Assembly: GCA_015499995.1 (NCBI GenBank)
Contig: JADNRV010000030.1
Coordinates: 186,001 to 250,000 of the forward strand
From: Flammula alnicola
Taxonomy: Eukaryota > Basidiomycota > Agaricomycetes > Agaricales > Strophariaceae
DNA length: 64,000 bases
Direction: 5' to 3'
The notes below the pieces were generated by a model. The model was not told the DNA's origin. It made no database searches and saw nothing but the letters and a program-made list of their open reading frames with translations. Positions within the stretch are counted from its first letter, which is position 1. Each line of letters begins with the position of its first letter. This document shows, piece by piece, positions 1 to 11,879 of the stretch. The position numbers and the translations under genes were made by a program.

Positions 1-2528
1 GAATACGTAAGGACGCAATAGAAGATCGATAACTATAGACACCTTACTCTTCGTAGCTCTTTCCGCCGTAAGCGCGTGGATCTACACCATCGCGGTTAAT
101 CAGGAGAGCAACCTTAGAGTCCAGCCATTCAAGCCATCGTTCGTCTGTAAAGAGTATAAATAAGCCATGTCACTAAAAAAGAAGAGCAACAAACCATTCC
201 GCTTCCAATCTCTGGGGTCATGCTTCGACCGCCCGTTCTCTTTCTCTTTCTCCTTTACCTTGGCTTTGTCATCCGCGGCCTCGTCAGCCATCTCCTTATC
301 CTCTTCCTTCACTTTCTTTTCCTTCTCAGCTTTCTCGACCTCCGCAGCCTTCAGCTCATCAAGTAGCATCTTTGACAGCGGCTTCCGCGCATGCTTCAAG
401 CACTTACGCTGCAGTTCCTCAAGATGATCGGTAACGACAGCGCAATAATAGCATGTGTGGAACGCAGCTCGCAAATAGGCGAGGTACATGTCGAGAGATA
501 CTACAACCTATCATAACAAAGAAAATCTGATGAGCGACATTGAAGACAGCGTTAAGGCGAAGGAGACTAACCTTTTTCTCTTCATATGCTTTTTCATCGT
601 TCACATCCACGAGGCCCTGATCACGCAAGTCTGCCATGACTTTCTCGATCCTCCGCTCGATGGCATCGCTTCCTCTCTCCTTTGGCTCAGGATCCTCCTC
701 CTCATCCTCAGGAGGAATCATCTCTGTGTCGTGATCCTCAACCTTGCCATCCTCTCCATCTCGCTTTGCAGCAGCAGTCAAGGAAGGAATCTTGGTAGCA
801 CGCAGCTTGGCAGCTTGTTCCTCCAGGATCGAAGCGAGTGCTTTGACGTTTTCCAAATCTTTCTCTAACCTGTCGGGTCGACTGGCGACCTCTGGTGCAT
901 AACGAATTTTGTTTACGAACGGTCGAAGATTATGTGTTACGTGTAACTTAAATCCTTCAATCTGGTTATCGTATTTAGTTCAAGTCCTTTTTCGTAATGA
1001 GGGATTGTAGAATACGTACCTTCTTTTCAGACAATTCTGACATCACGGAAGTCATATCAGCATCGTCTCGGAATCTAAGCCATCCAGCACGGTAGTAGTT
1101 GCGCTTTTGAAGTGGATCTCCCAGGGCGAGATATATATAACCAGGGATTTTTGAACAGGCCTTTCAATAAATAATGAGCCAGACGATATTGAGTACGGAA
1201 GAAACAAAACATACTTCTTCTAACTTTACCCGACCAATATCCGGAGGAATGGTCCTAATCATAACCTGATTGCCTTCCGCTGGGACAGAAATCTCTTCGC
1301 CACGATTGCCTCGCTTGTTGTCACCAAACGACTTGCCGGTGGCTTCATTACGGTTAGCATCGTGGTCACCAGCGTCGTCATCTACTTCAGCATTGAACTG
1401 CATATCGTCATCCCCGGTAGGAAGAGGCTTGGTTTCTTCTGCTGCACCGTGTCCATCCACTGCAGCATCACCATTTCCGTTTTCCTTGGTGGGAGAGGTA
1501 GGCTCAGCCTCCAGCTCATGCAAATCAGGGTCAAATTTCCCGGACTCAAGATCATGAAGGAAGCTATCGATGCGACCTTTCCAGCCTTCTTTTCTCACGC
1601 GCATGCGTAGATTTTCGAATTCTGGTGCTGGATCATATTTTTCGGCAAACCATGGTGACTTCCTATGATGTTCAAACATAGTTTGAAGCTACAATACGTG
1701 ACAAAGTTTAGCCATGGTTTTAATAACTTGAATGAATAAAGGACAAGGACAACCGTATAACGACACAGAATAGCAGACACATGGCAGAGCCCCAAACAAA
1801 AAGAGGAAGAGAGAGAGCTAACCTGGGTTGCAGCAAAGTCTTTCTTGTATTTTTCCCATCTGGTTTTGATACCATTGCGAGGTTTTGAGCCATCACCAGC
1901 TTCCTGCTCAGCAGCCTTATCGGCATTGTCTTCTTCTGTTGCTTGACTAGGATAGAAGTATCGAAACCAGTCTGCATATTGCTTCAAGGAAGCTGGATAA
2001 TCGAATGTGTGCGGGTCGGGAGGTGGTCTTCTTGATGGAGGAAAAGGTCCAGCATGTCGACGAGGTGAGGTGGAGTAACCGTGGCGAGAGTGTGTATCTA
2101 AATGACTGCGTAAGACGCGAAGAGAGAAGACAAATAGGAATTGAATTGCAAACCATAGTCATCGTTGTATCGCGGACGTGGGTCGTATCTTTCCCTGTCA
2201 TATGGGGACATTGATCTTCTACGCTTCCTGCCAGCTAAACAAGAACAAATGTCAGAAAATACAACGTATTCGACGGTATATGCATGCTACTGAAAGACAT
2301 ACCCTCGTCTAATGGAGGACTCCTGCTCCTACGTCTCCCGTAATCATACGAAGGGCGGTCTCGCTCGTAGTTCCATCTATCCCTGTCGTACGAATCCCAC
2401 TCTGGCCTGTATGATTCTGGATAAGTATCAGGGTATGGGGGTCTACCAGAGGAATATCCGCCACGTGGAGGAGTGCGCGAGCGAGAACGACGAGGTGGAG
2501 GAGGATACGACGAAGACCAGGAGGACAT
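1..2528 (-). CDS. ARS2: ARS2/SERRATE-like RNA-processing protein (3' end beyond window)
   Basis: ARS2 links the nuclear cap-binding complex to RNA processing, export and decay. The protein starts MSSWSSSYPPPPRRSRSRTP, an Arg/Ser-rich and Tyr-rich low-complexity N-terminus usual for the family. The SERRATE/ARS2 N-terminal domain follows, with KQYADWFRYFY and MFEHHRKSPWFAEKYDP (about 1990-1600). Next come an acidic linker, an RRM-like segment (MIRTIPPDIGRVKLEEV, then YYRAGWLRFRDD near 1090) and the strongly diagnostic LRAAFHTCYYCAVVTDHLEELQRK near 490-420. A Lys/Glu-rich charged helix and DERWLEWLDSKVALLINRDG lead to the left edge. The C2H2 zinc finger expected downstream is outside the window. 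I count about eight exons with short introns; the frame stays open in all exons seen. It shares its strand with ESF2 and CBP80. Confidence 0.9.
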
Positions 2529-2829
2529 CTTTTATAGAGCAAAAGAACTGAGAATAGAAAGAGAAGCGAACATTACGACGGCTGATCAGAGCCTGCGAGA
2601 GAGGGGTCGAGCATAGTGAAGCACAGACCTCTTGGGATCACGAAACAGCGTGGAAGTTGGCTACTGCAGTGAGCTCAACGTTGCTTTCGACACGCTCAAC
2701 AGTGTTTCGCGATGAACCCAGTAATTACGTGACGAACGCACTCATGTTCATTTTGGGCGGAGCTTTAATTTTAACCAATGTGGGCCCGTGCGTCCATGAC
2801 CAATGGCAGCGAGGACCGATAATTATATT

Positions 2830-3844
2830 TTAAAATATGCTTTTCAAAACGCTATCTAATGGAACTTGTGAATCCGCCGTCATTTCTGAAGATCCCTTCC
2901 TCTTCTTCCGAGATTCGGCATTGTTCTCCTCGAGCAGTCGCTTTTTGCTTGAGTGATTATGAGGCTTCAGCTCAAATTCTTCACCCTTCTCCTTCTTTTT
3001 GGCGGCACGTTTGTCCAGAACGCGAGCAAGTTCTACATTTTTCAAATATTGTTGCTGCTCAGTCTTGGATTGTGAAATTTCGACACGCAATTTGGCCGCG
3101 TGCATTGCCGCTTCGTGTGCTGTAAGAAAGTAGAAATGAATCAACCGTGATATAAATTGAAATATTTTAAAGACGCACCAACTTGCTCGGTCAGCATGTA
3201 CCACTTGAATTTTGGGAGGTATTTCATAGTCCAGATGTCGTCTCGCCATCGTGTACCTTTCTTGCCGCCAATTGGTTGGGCATTGAGCATCTCTGCGACG
3301 CTACGAGCAATTTTCTTGTCCTTGAATTCAACCCAGCCCTCCGTATAATGAGCCTTCTTCGTGGAGGTAAATTTACGTCTTAGATAGGCCCGTTTAGCAT
3401 CTAAGGCAGTCGAAATATGAGGTTTAACATGCGCTTCAACAGGAATGGTTGGTACATACCTTCTTGCTGAAGATAAACTCGGCCAATGGCGCCATAGGCG
3501 CTCATCAAATGTCGCACTTTGGCAGGACGCATTCCAGGAGGGATCCTTGAGATATAGACGACCCCCGCGCGATCCTGAGCGGCTTTGAAAGCAGCTAAGG
3601 CTTCTGGAGTCAACGGCTTCAAGGTCTTCTCGCCTGTAAAGCCTTCCGGGTCCATTCCTTCAACGAGACCATCCTGGCTTTCGTCGTCGTCACTTCCCTC
3701 ATCGTAATCCTTTTCTTCGTTTTCCGAATGGTTTGGGGTTTGCTCCTCTATATTTCGCAGACGGGAAGGCCCTGCTTCGGGTACTTCGGTCCCTTGAGGA
3801 GAAGCAGTTCTGGGAACTATTCCATTCTGGGTCTTTTCCGCCAT
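2830..3844 (-). CDS. ESF2: Pre-rRNA-processing protein ESF2 (ABT1 family)
   Basis: Esf2/ABT1 is a nucleolar RRM protein of the small-subunit processome, needed for early 18S pre-rRNA cleavage; it stimulates the helicase Dbp8 in yeast. The start chosen is MAEKTQNG at 3844. Residues about 1-75 are acidic ([12 protein letters not shown]). The family block [20 protein letters not shown] begins the RRM, ending exon 1 at LQQEG (about 3461). A short intron with a GTATGT donor follows, and exon 2 resumes at [11 protein letters not shown] with [20 protein letters not shown] and [20 protein letters not shown], all typical of Esf2. After a second intron near 3180-3120 the tail is a Lys-rich coiled segment with [19 protein letters not shown], a likely nuclear/nucleolar signal. 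Length (about 290 aa) is normal for the family. Confidence 0.9.
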
Positions 3845-4236
3845 GAAGATGAGCTGCGCCCCCTGCAAAATAAGATTAAAACGCACTGACAGAGGCAAAG
3901 TGGTGAATCGAGGTCAAAGTGTTCTTGGAGTTTCTTCTTTCGAGAAGCTGTTGAGCAACACGAACAAACAACTGCTCGCCCTGCTTGTCCAGATTTAAGG
4001 TCCCCATTCGAATACTTACTTACTCACAGATAAAAGTGACGCTGATAACATAAGAGTTTCAAGATGGCCGCGAGAAGTCGGATCGGTCGAGTGGGACCGA
4101 ACTCGGAGGAAGAATGCAATAAATAATTTAAAGAGTACTTAAGTAAAAGAAACAAGCAGATGAGAACTCCGAAGCAAAGTTACAAGCCTAGGAGTATCTG
4201 CCATTCAAGCAATATTCCACAATAGAATAAACATAA
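3845..4236. other. Intergenic: ESF2 promoter side and CBP80 3' flank
   Basis: No ORF or repeat stands out here. It must hold the promoter of ESF2 (leftward from 3844) and the 3' end of the CBP80 transcript (stop at 4237). Confidence 0.5.
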
Positions 4237-7200
4237 TCACGCCTCTTGTCCAATAGCGATATTCCAAACCAACTTGAGTAGATCCACAGCTGGGTCTTTT
4301 TCATGCTCGAACTTGGCGAATGAGACCGTGTATAAAGTCGTCGAGTATGCGCGAAGATAAGGCGAATACTAGGCACAGAGGCAAAGGAAATTAGTATGAC
4401 ATCTTCAAGAGGGAGACTATGCATCAAGACTAACGAGTCTGCAGAACTGCCTGTACCACCCCCATGTCTCCCATGCGTTCCACTCATCTCTTTCCCAGTT
4501 CGCACGGTTCTCCCAAGCTTCCTCGGTGGTAACCGTACGCGACTGTGGATTGGCATGCGGAGCAGTGCTTGACGGGGCAAGACATGCCACAAAGCCTTCG
4601 AGTGTTCGTGACAATGCTGTCTTTTGTTCCTTGCTTAGACTGGAAAACGCCTTGAGCGCCGTAGTCAGGATAGGATTGTCTACGGGAGGCGCCTCCTCCT
4701 TTGCTTCGTCGATTTCTTCCGATTCTTAAAGTGAAAGAGTCAATGAGACAGCAAGACTTAAAAAAGTCCAATGCCCACCTTTTGGCTCAGCATCGACATC
4801 CATAGTCTCATCAGCTCGTGCCTTGACTCGAGCTCGAGCATCATCGTCTTCCTTCCTCAACGCGACGATCTTCCTTCGTGCGATCGTCACTCGACCATTA
4901 GCTTTATCCAGAGCCCCCCTCAACAAATCCCATTCGAATGCACTGAGGTTCATCGGACCGCCCAACTCGGCAAGCTGACCAGCCCCGACCCCATTCATAA
5001 ACGTCCACGCAACCACGTCAGTAGGGTCCACGATTTGATACTGCATGAGCTTGTCAAAGACAATTCCGACCATCTGTCTGTTGTGTTTCCAGAATACAGC
5101 TGTGGCGGTCAGAACATCCGCCTTGGCTTCCGGGTTTCCTGTGCCGCTTGTGCCCGAGGTACCACCACTAGCGAGATTGCGCAAGAGGGCGAGATATCGT
5201 TCAATGGCGTTGAGGAAATGGGAGAAAGAGCGAGATCCGATATGTAAAAGAGATTGAACGACGATGGATCGGATGATCGAGTCCACGTTGACGTGGCCTT
5301 CATCTGAGGTATCAAGACTGCTCTTCAAGGAATCGAGATGGGCAATAACGTCTTCTGCCTTTGCTCGTCCACGGAAGAGATTCAAGACCGCCTGAGCAGC
5401 GTCGTGGTGTGGGTTGGCTAAAGATATGTCAGGTCACCGCACAATATCAACGAACTTCAACTTACTTGGATCGTCGTATTCATAAGCAGGCCCTGGTGCT
5501 TGCTCAGAAATTGTGTAAGCGTCTGCGGACTGCATGGACTCAGGAAGAGTCTTGAGAATACGATCATGATAAGCCAAGCGGATTTCGAATTCGACCGCCC
5601 TGCGCATGAATGCACGGCGAGGATGTTGTACAGGCAATGAGATATCAGGAACCCTAGAAGAGAAAGAGTGAAATTCGTAGCTTCATTCGAGAGAAAGTGC
5701 CATACCATTCCTTCCAAACCCATTGGAAGCCAAAATTGCTCATGTGCACTGCGAACCATTCTGCAAATCGCCTTGCCGCTTCGACATCCAGACCATCCGA
5801 CAGGGAATTGTAAAGTTTCCGAATCGACTTCCCAACGGCAGGGCCAACTGTAGAAGGAGAAAGTTTGCATAATTCCGTGATGAGCGCAATGTAATATATC
5901 GACTTTCTTGAGGATTCTGGAAGGATCAAGTAGGCACCGAGAACCGTCTGGGGATTGCTATGTTCAACATAATGAGCCAGATGAAGGAAAAGGAAGGCAA
6001 GATACCTCAATAATGGTGCTCTCCAGCTGCCAATCTTTTCCAGGTGCCGGCTCCACTGCAATCGTTGCTCCAGGCTTCGGTTTGAAAGTCCCGGGCAGGT
6101 TCCATTTGGGGTATTCAAGTAAAAGACGGGCACAATCTTTTCGGTTCACTTCGAAAATATCGACAATATCCAACAAAGCGGTCCGAATCACGTAACCGGG
6201 CGGAGTACTTGGATCAGGAGATACCTAATATGCCAGAGTAAGAAGATGCAGTGGAACACAGAAAGCAAAGAGGCTTACATCGTTTTGGAAAAGGCGCATG
6301 AAAAACTCTGGCCACTCATCTTTCTTTACTTGAGATTCCTCGCTGGAGTCAGCAGACATAGAATCAAGCTCTATGACCTCAGGAGGCACTAAAACCAAGG
6401 GCAGGTCATAGTGCTTTAAGACGACAGTGTCAATATCAGGGTAAAGTGTATAAGGCTGAGGCATGCAGGTTGCCGTATCCTTAAAATCCGATTGATTGAG
6501 GGCCGTTAAAGTGGTGAGGAGGATCTCGAGGAGCTGATGGGATATGAGTAATATTCACGATATAAAATAGAGACAACTTGCCTCGACGGCGCTATCATGC
6601 GGTAATGCTTGACTGGAGATTCGGGTGGAAGGAGAAACCAACCATTTTTGTTGCGATGTGGTATCCACATATGCTTGAATAGCATTAATGATTTCCTCCA
6701 CACTGGTTGCTGAATGTTCATTTAGCACAGGTCCAGCCTTCACAAGCGGTCAGTTATCGGCTCAAGTGTAGCGTAAAAGGAGGATATACAATAAGCAAGC
6801 CTTCACCAGCACATAAGGCAGCCTGTTTAGCTCGTCCGTGAGACACCCCAAATTCGTCCAAAACTGCTGTGAATGAACGGAGGAGAGAGAACATTGAATC
6901 TACTGAGATCAGCTTCGCCACCGTTAAATGAGCAAAAAAGTGGATCTAAAGAAAGTCAGTACATGTTTCCTGACCCAGCTTGTCAATAACTCACGCAAAG
7001 GCGTGTATCCCTCCAGGCAACCTTGTCGAGATATGACTGGAAACCTTTCCAAAAATCTTCCAAAATAAGTCGACCTAGAGGTGATTCATCTGGAATGGCG
7101 AGTTCGGATGGATTGTGTAGCAATCGTAGAAGTGCAGCGTAAAAGGGAATTTTATATGGCTGTTCAGTGACTCTGTCTTGCAGGTCAGAACCTACATAAA

Positions 7201-7593
7201 GAAAACGAGGTCGATAGACGTACCCGATGCGAAATGCCTCCGAAAGGGTAGGAATATTACGTGGAACATGGTCTCTAATTTGCTGCTCCAGGCGAGGGAG
7301 CTCTTCGATAGGATCCTGAGCAACGAGGTCGGCCTCATGTGAGCTTTTGAGGTAATATTGGGAAATACACTCAAGCACTCACCACTTCTCCCAACTTGAT
7401 TATAGCAGTTTTAAGTTTGTCGTCTGGCGTCTCATAATCGCGGCGTCGGTCATCATAGTCATCTGTGTATATGATTGTTATAGAAGGTTTATACGAGACA
7501 AATGGTTCAACATAACGCCCATTCCTCACCTCTGTCTCTTTGGTTATAGCGTTTTCGGTAGCCTCCCCCACGATTGTGACGCTCATGGCTCAT
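4237..7593 (-). CDS. CBC1: Nuclear cap-binding protein subunit 1 (CBP80, MIF4G fold)
   Basis: CBP80 is the large subunit of the nuclear cap-binding complex, with three MIF4G-like helical domains. Seen in order: a basic N-terminus, DKLKTAIIKLGEV, VRTALLDIVDIFEVNRKDCA, IYYIALITELCKLSPSTV, RFAEWFAVHMSNFGFQWVWK, EFEIRLAYHDRILKTLPESM, LLHIGSRSFSHFLNAIERY, RQMVGIVFDKLMQYQIVDP and a C-terminal Trp-rich stretch ending KLVWNIAIGQEA. These match CBP80 blocks in order across about ten exons. I place the start at 7593, not at the ATG at 7586 in another frame. ATG at 7593 gives MSHERHNRGGGYRKRYNQRD, a basic NLS-like leader. Its GTGAGG donor (7529) joins in frame to GAT GAC TAT after a CAG acceptor at 7463. 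It lies two genes from ARS2, its known binding partner. Confidence 0.9.
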
Positions 7594-8253
7594 GACTCAC
7601 GGGATTATTGACGGTCTTCTGAGTGTGTGCAAGATTCAAAGTATTAACGTTAACTGATGACAATTGCTCCAGCTCGTCGTTGCGATCTCCAGTGACGGTT
7701 CAGTTCAAACTTCAAAGTTGAATTTCTGGCGAGGCACCACCGGCACGTGCCCCTCATTTCTATTTTGGGACGAGGCGCTACCCTTGGAAGCAAAGCACAG
7801 CCGCCAGCGCGAGCCAAGTTGAAATTCGAAAAAAAACTTGAGTTAAGTACTCGAGACATTGCACCTCATTGCACTTTGCAATTGATCAGTATGACACACC
7901 ATCAGGTACGGCGATGAGCTCTGGTCCGAGACTAGAGTACTATTATAATTGACGATGTGTCGTTTCCAGCTTTTTATCGTCGCATAACTGTGAAAACGAA
8001 ATCTACTCCACCGATGTCCAACTATTTTACCCACGATGATTCGAAAATGCTTCTACCGGAGACACTGAATTCCGTTCAAGAGCGTCGTTTGTTCAATTCA
8101 AGCGCAGCAACATCAAAACTCGACGAAGATATAGTATTATCGCAAACATTCATTCTGAACACCTACTTCGATTTTCACAACCTCAATTCTCCAAGGAAAA
8201 CTACAGCACAGGCGTTTCACAGCTGAAGGCGGTTCACGCTCCAGCTTCCAACA
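7594..8253. other. Intergenic, CBP80 upstream region
   Basis: This holds the CBP80 promoter on its left side. A few short ORFs overlap on both strands without recognisable family signal. I see no convincing gene. Confidence 0.4.
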
Positions 8254-9475
8254 ATGTGGACGGCCTCTCTCGATTTTGCAGATCCCCTACCATGGATAAA
8301 GGAAGTGCTGCGGCGTTCTGGCCCTTCAGCTTATTCTACCATCCTTGATTTCTATATTAACAACTTTCTCGTCTTTCAGAACGTGGTTCATAGGAATGTT
8401 GATGACGACGACGTCGTTTCAGGCTGGGCTTCAAATACACCCCCCTTCCTCCCTGAAGCTATGGAGTATCGCCCGGCGTTCGAACCACGCATCGGCAATG
8501 ACTTACGGGTTTGGACTCCCCGCAACGCTCATAAATAGGGCTCGCGTGTTTACTTTCTGCGTTGGGCCGGGTTCAGAGAGGACCTCTCTGCTTCTGCATC
8601 TAAACCAGGCATTATCGAATATCATGACTTTCAAGTCCCTACAGAACTGCATCCACATCGATGAGCCCGCGGGTGTCACAAGCGTACCTGAACCACACTC
8701 TTCGACAATCACGCTCCTCACCTACGAGAATTGGATCTTCGTGGTTTCACTTGTAATTTTTCGGCTTCAGTATTCCGAAATCTAACAGCACTCACAATTT
8801 CGAGTCTGGACAAGTTTCAAGATGCGCCCACAACTGTATCATGGTTGACGATACTCAGGAACATGACGAAGCCTGAAATCCTGTCATTAAAGCATGCTTG
8901 CCATCAACCCCGCACGATGCCTGCCCTCCTCCGCATTCCCTCTCCGTTGTCGAATTGCCGTATCTCAAGTCACTCGCGATATTGGGAGACATTGTGTCGT
9001 GTGTTATACTTTTTAACCTCCTTCAATTCCCTGCGTCTTGCCGACTGGATGTCCAATGCAACAACCTTCGTCACGGTGACTATTCTCATCTCATGATGAC
9101 AGCTATTTAGCAAAAACTCCTCCCCTTCATGGCCTGCACTCGACCTAATAGACTGAAGGGTCTTACTATCCGCAAGCGCCCATGTTAAAAAATATGGAGG
9201 ATCAAAACATGGCCATCTGCTTCGCTTTGCATTACTCAAGGGCATTGCTAGATAACAGTGACACAATTCTTTCCATCCTCCCATATCTCCTTGCTATACT
9301 ACGGATTGCATCGCCAACTGTTGTCAACCTTCGTCGAGGCGACTCCGTCGGAGCAAGTGGCAGACTGACAAATGAGGATGGTGATGCTTACACTGCCTGG
9401 AGACGCTTCAAACTTAAAAGCTTCGAGCTTCAAGCCCAGCATGCGCTCATTGGACATTCCAGGATTTCTGCCTAG
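8254..9475 (+). pseudogene. Frame-broken F-box/LRR-like protein of the Agaricomycete type
   Basis: The peptide around 8280-8330 reads DPLPWIKEVLRRSGP, the 'W-KEVLRRSG' block that follows the F-box in a large Agaricomycete family. Matching LRR-like text continues downstream: FGLPATLINRARVFTF, LRGFTCNFSASVFRNLTALT, SWLTILRNMTKPEILSLKH, LPYLKSLAILGDIVSCVIL and ILSILPYLLAIL. These pieces sit in successive frames (1, 2, 1, 0, 2 by start coordinate modulo 3), so the gene cannot be translated as given. No F-box motif precedes them, so the 5' end is missing or too diverged. Most shifts have the direction of a single lost base, so assembly deletions are a real alternative to decay. Confidence 0.55.
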
Positions 9476-9833
9476 TACGTAAGTAAGTACCACATGACGA
9501 ACGAACAAAGTCGTGGAGTGAATTGTCCACCACAAAACAAACAGTCTGTCAGTGCCTACCTTCTTATCTCCATGGGTGACTAGAACGATTTAAGCGGTAA
9601 GGTTTCTATAAAGACCTCACTCAGACCAACGCATTTTGGTCTTTTGTAAGGTTAAATAACAACTTTCTAGACCTTCCCCTGAATTTGTCTAGAAATTCCC
9701 TCTTCACTGCCTTGTAAGTTCTGAATGACCATCGCTGCTGATTGAGTTTGTCTCATTCTTTTATGTTCAGTTCACCTGTTCGCTTATCGGAGCATACAAG
9801 CTTTTCTCTAGTTAAAGAGTATCAAAGAGCGCC
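9476..9833. other. Intergenic before the small Cys/His gene
   Basis: AT-rich sequence with pyrimidine runs and no long ORF. It probably contains the promoter of the small gene starting at 9834. Nothing else is visible. Confidence 0.35.
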
Positions 9834-10304
9834 ATGTCACTGTCGCATGACTGGTAACTCTCCACACCCCCTTTCATGATTTGTGGCTAAACATTTTACA
9901 CAACCTGTAGCCCACAGTGTGGACAGACGGCGAGCGCCAATTGCTGGAACACGCATCTCGGATGGTGTCCAACGCACAAGGCAGTATTTGAGTCTCAGCA
10001 TGATCAATCTGGGCCAGGTCCATGTCCAACTTGCTTCAATGTTGAATACGCGGCTACAGAGGCGTATTCACGAGCGCAGGGAGATTCAATGGCAGCAGCA
10101 CAGGCCGTAGAGACAGCCAAATCAAACCAGGCATGGTCCCTAAAGCATCCCGGATCACCGCTAGCAGTAGATTATTTGATAGCGGTGGAGACAACAGCGA
10201 GCACGTTACGGGAATCCGAAGCCAAGGTTCATGTGGCATATCAAATACTGACCCAGGCTATCCAAGCGCGAAGGGCATCACAAGACAAAGTCACTATGAA
10301 ATAG
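9834..10304 (+). CDS. Small Cys/His-rich protein, unknown function, two exons
   Basis: I do not recognise the family. Exon 1 is only 20 nt (9834-9853: MSLSHD plus two bases). A 57-nt intron follows (GTAACT donor, GGCTAAAC branch-like site, TGTAG acceptor at 9910), and exon 2 runs 9911-10304. Splicing joins TG to C and creates HDCPQCGQ, giving a 137-residue protein. The N-terminal half has CPQCGQ, then CWNTHLGWCPTH, then CPTCFN about 25 residues on, a spacing that could bind one or two zinc ions. The C-terminal half is Ala-rich and probably helical (AAAQAVETAK to AYQILTQAIQARR). The frame is open throughout and the splice lands exactly in the CxxC motif, which argues for a real gene. Function, partners and location are unknown. 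Confidence 0.55.
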
Positions 10305-10545
10305 AAGACAATACTTATCACCGTAAAGATAGGAAAGCCTGAGGGAAAACGAGCATAACAATCGGATTACTGTCCTATCCGACCTTCATTCTAACTCAAC
10401 CCACTTAGTATTTTATACCTTCGACATTGTAACAATAATATCCACTTACCGCTGTTACATTCAAGTTCTGCTAGTTCTCGTCTATAAACAGACTTGCTCA
10501 CTTTCCAAAGGGTAAAGTGGATCTCGGTTATGCCGGAACGGCAGC

Positions 10546-10686
10546 AGACTCCTCCCCAGCACCGGGATGCTTATCTAATCTTACGTTTGACTTCCTTTTT
10601 AGAAAGTCGTCAAACTATTGACGCATCCCGGCGACTGGCACAACTTGTAAATGTGGCTGTGTTCGGCGGCGCCATCTGCCTCGGCA
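10546..10686 (+). repeat. Left arm of an inverted repeat
   Basis: It matches the reverse complement of 11210-11356 almost base for base over the outer 115 nt (one mismatch seen), then with small indels. Weaker similarity continues inward by some tens of bases. Confidence 0.85.
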
Positions 10687-10740
10687 TTTGGACACAGGTG
10701 ATCGCGACGGTCGCGTCGCATATGTAGTACATTATGTACC

Positions 10741-10990
10741 CTATTCTTGCTTGCCGCTATGTCTTCGCTCAAATTCAAGGTTCCAAGTCTCACTGAACTT
10801 CATGTCAAAGTAAAGGAGATGGGTGGTCATCTTGTCTGCTGCTTTTTGCATTTGAGGTTCAAGCCTTTGATGCATTGAAGTGTAGCCTATGCTGATGGCT
10901 GGACAGCTCGACAATCTCTTCTGCAAGTTTTTTCTGTACCAGGATAAATTCCCAGTGAAATAAGGTGTCGCTCTCAGCCTTCAAGAGCGA
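10741..10990 (-). pseudogene. Coding remnant between the inverted arms
   Basis: On the minus strand two frames carry gene-like text: ESDTLFHWEFILVQKKLAEE in one, then LEPQMQKAADKMTTHLLYFD and WNLEFERRHSGKQE ending at a stop at 10741. Between them (about 10870) the frame changes with no room for an intron. The composition suggests an amphipathic helical protein. I do not recognise the family. It could be the body of a mobile element or captured gene flanked by the inverted arms. Confidence 0.3.
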
Positions 10991-11209
10991 TGATATGTTT
11001 CCTTTTGCTAATGGATTCAAACATGGTCAAGGAATGCAGGGATTGGCACATTTTCAGTGTGCCGAAGACCAAGAACAGAGTTCATGGTACGCTCTTGAGA
11101 CATATTGTAACTATCCTTACAGGTATTCTACATTTACCAGTCCATGGAGACCCATTGCCTCTCTTCCACACATATTCTGCATGGCCCGCACGACGACGTG
11201 TGACGGGTG

Positions 11210-11356
11210 TGCCGAGGCGGATTCAGATGGTGCTGCCAAACACAGCCACATTTACAAGTTGTGCCAGTCGCCGGGATGCGTCAATAGTTTGACGACTTTC
11301 TAAAAAGGAAGTCAAACGTAAGATAAGATAAGCATCCCGGTGCTGGGGAGGAGTCT
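11210..11356 (-). repeat. Right arm of the inverted repeat
   Basis: Reverse-complement partner of 10546-10686. Both arms carry the same short ORF end, KHSHIYKLCQSPGCVNSL (with small changes) followed by TTF and a stop, pointing outward from the centre in each arm. Confidence 0.85.
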
Positions 11357-11879
11357 GGAACGGCAGTAACTTCTTGCGATTGTGTATTCATCTGGATTGA
11401 ATCAGGAAGATGGTACGCGCTCGGCTGCAGTAGAAGCCACGGTACCGGGTAAAGGGATCTTAGAAGTCTCGACTAGATTTCATCTCCAATGCTTCTAGGC
11501 ATGGAAGTGACAAAAAGATACGCTTCGCAGTATCTTCCGAATACAAGTCCTGGGAGGCTTTCGATCCTGACTCGAGTTGGAATTGGGAATTAGACCTGTA
11601 AGTAAGTAGGTACTTAGGCGCTTTTTTCGAATTGGAGTTGAGTCAACCGCGTCGTCTTCAAGGTCGTGATCGCGTGAGTTGACACGCTAATCACGCGTCA
11701 AGACGGTGAAGCATGGCCGCGATACAGTTATAGGCCTAAGCTTGAGATCCTATGCAATATCGCAAAGTCATTTAATCATGAGACTGAACAAGGAAAGCTG
11801 AATACAGGCAACATGCATTTGATAGCATTATTCAAGACGCAGAACCCGGTATACAATCCGACCTACTGATTTGCAATAG
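11357..11879. other. Intergenic, 3' flank of the JmjC gene
   Basis: No ORF of note and no clear repeat. The minus-strand JmjC gene ends at 11880, so its 3' UTR and poly(A) site should lie here. Confidence 0.35.

Noticed and set aside
100..2551. Plus-strand ORFs across the ARS2 gene
   Set aside because: They are antisense shadows of Ser/Glu-rich coding exons; the minus strand carries clear ARS2 motifs.
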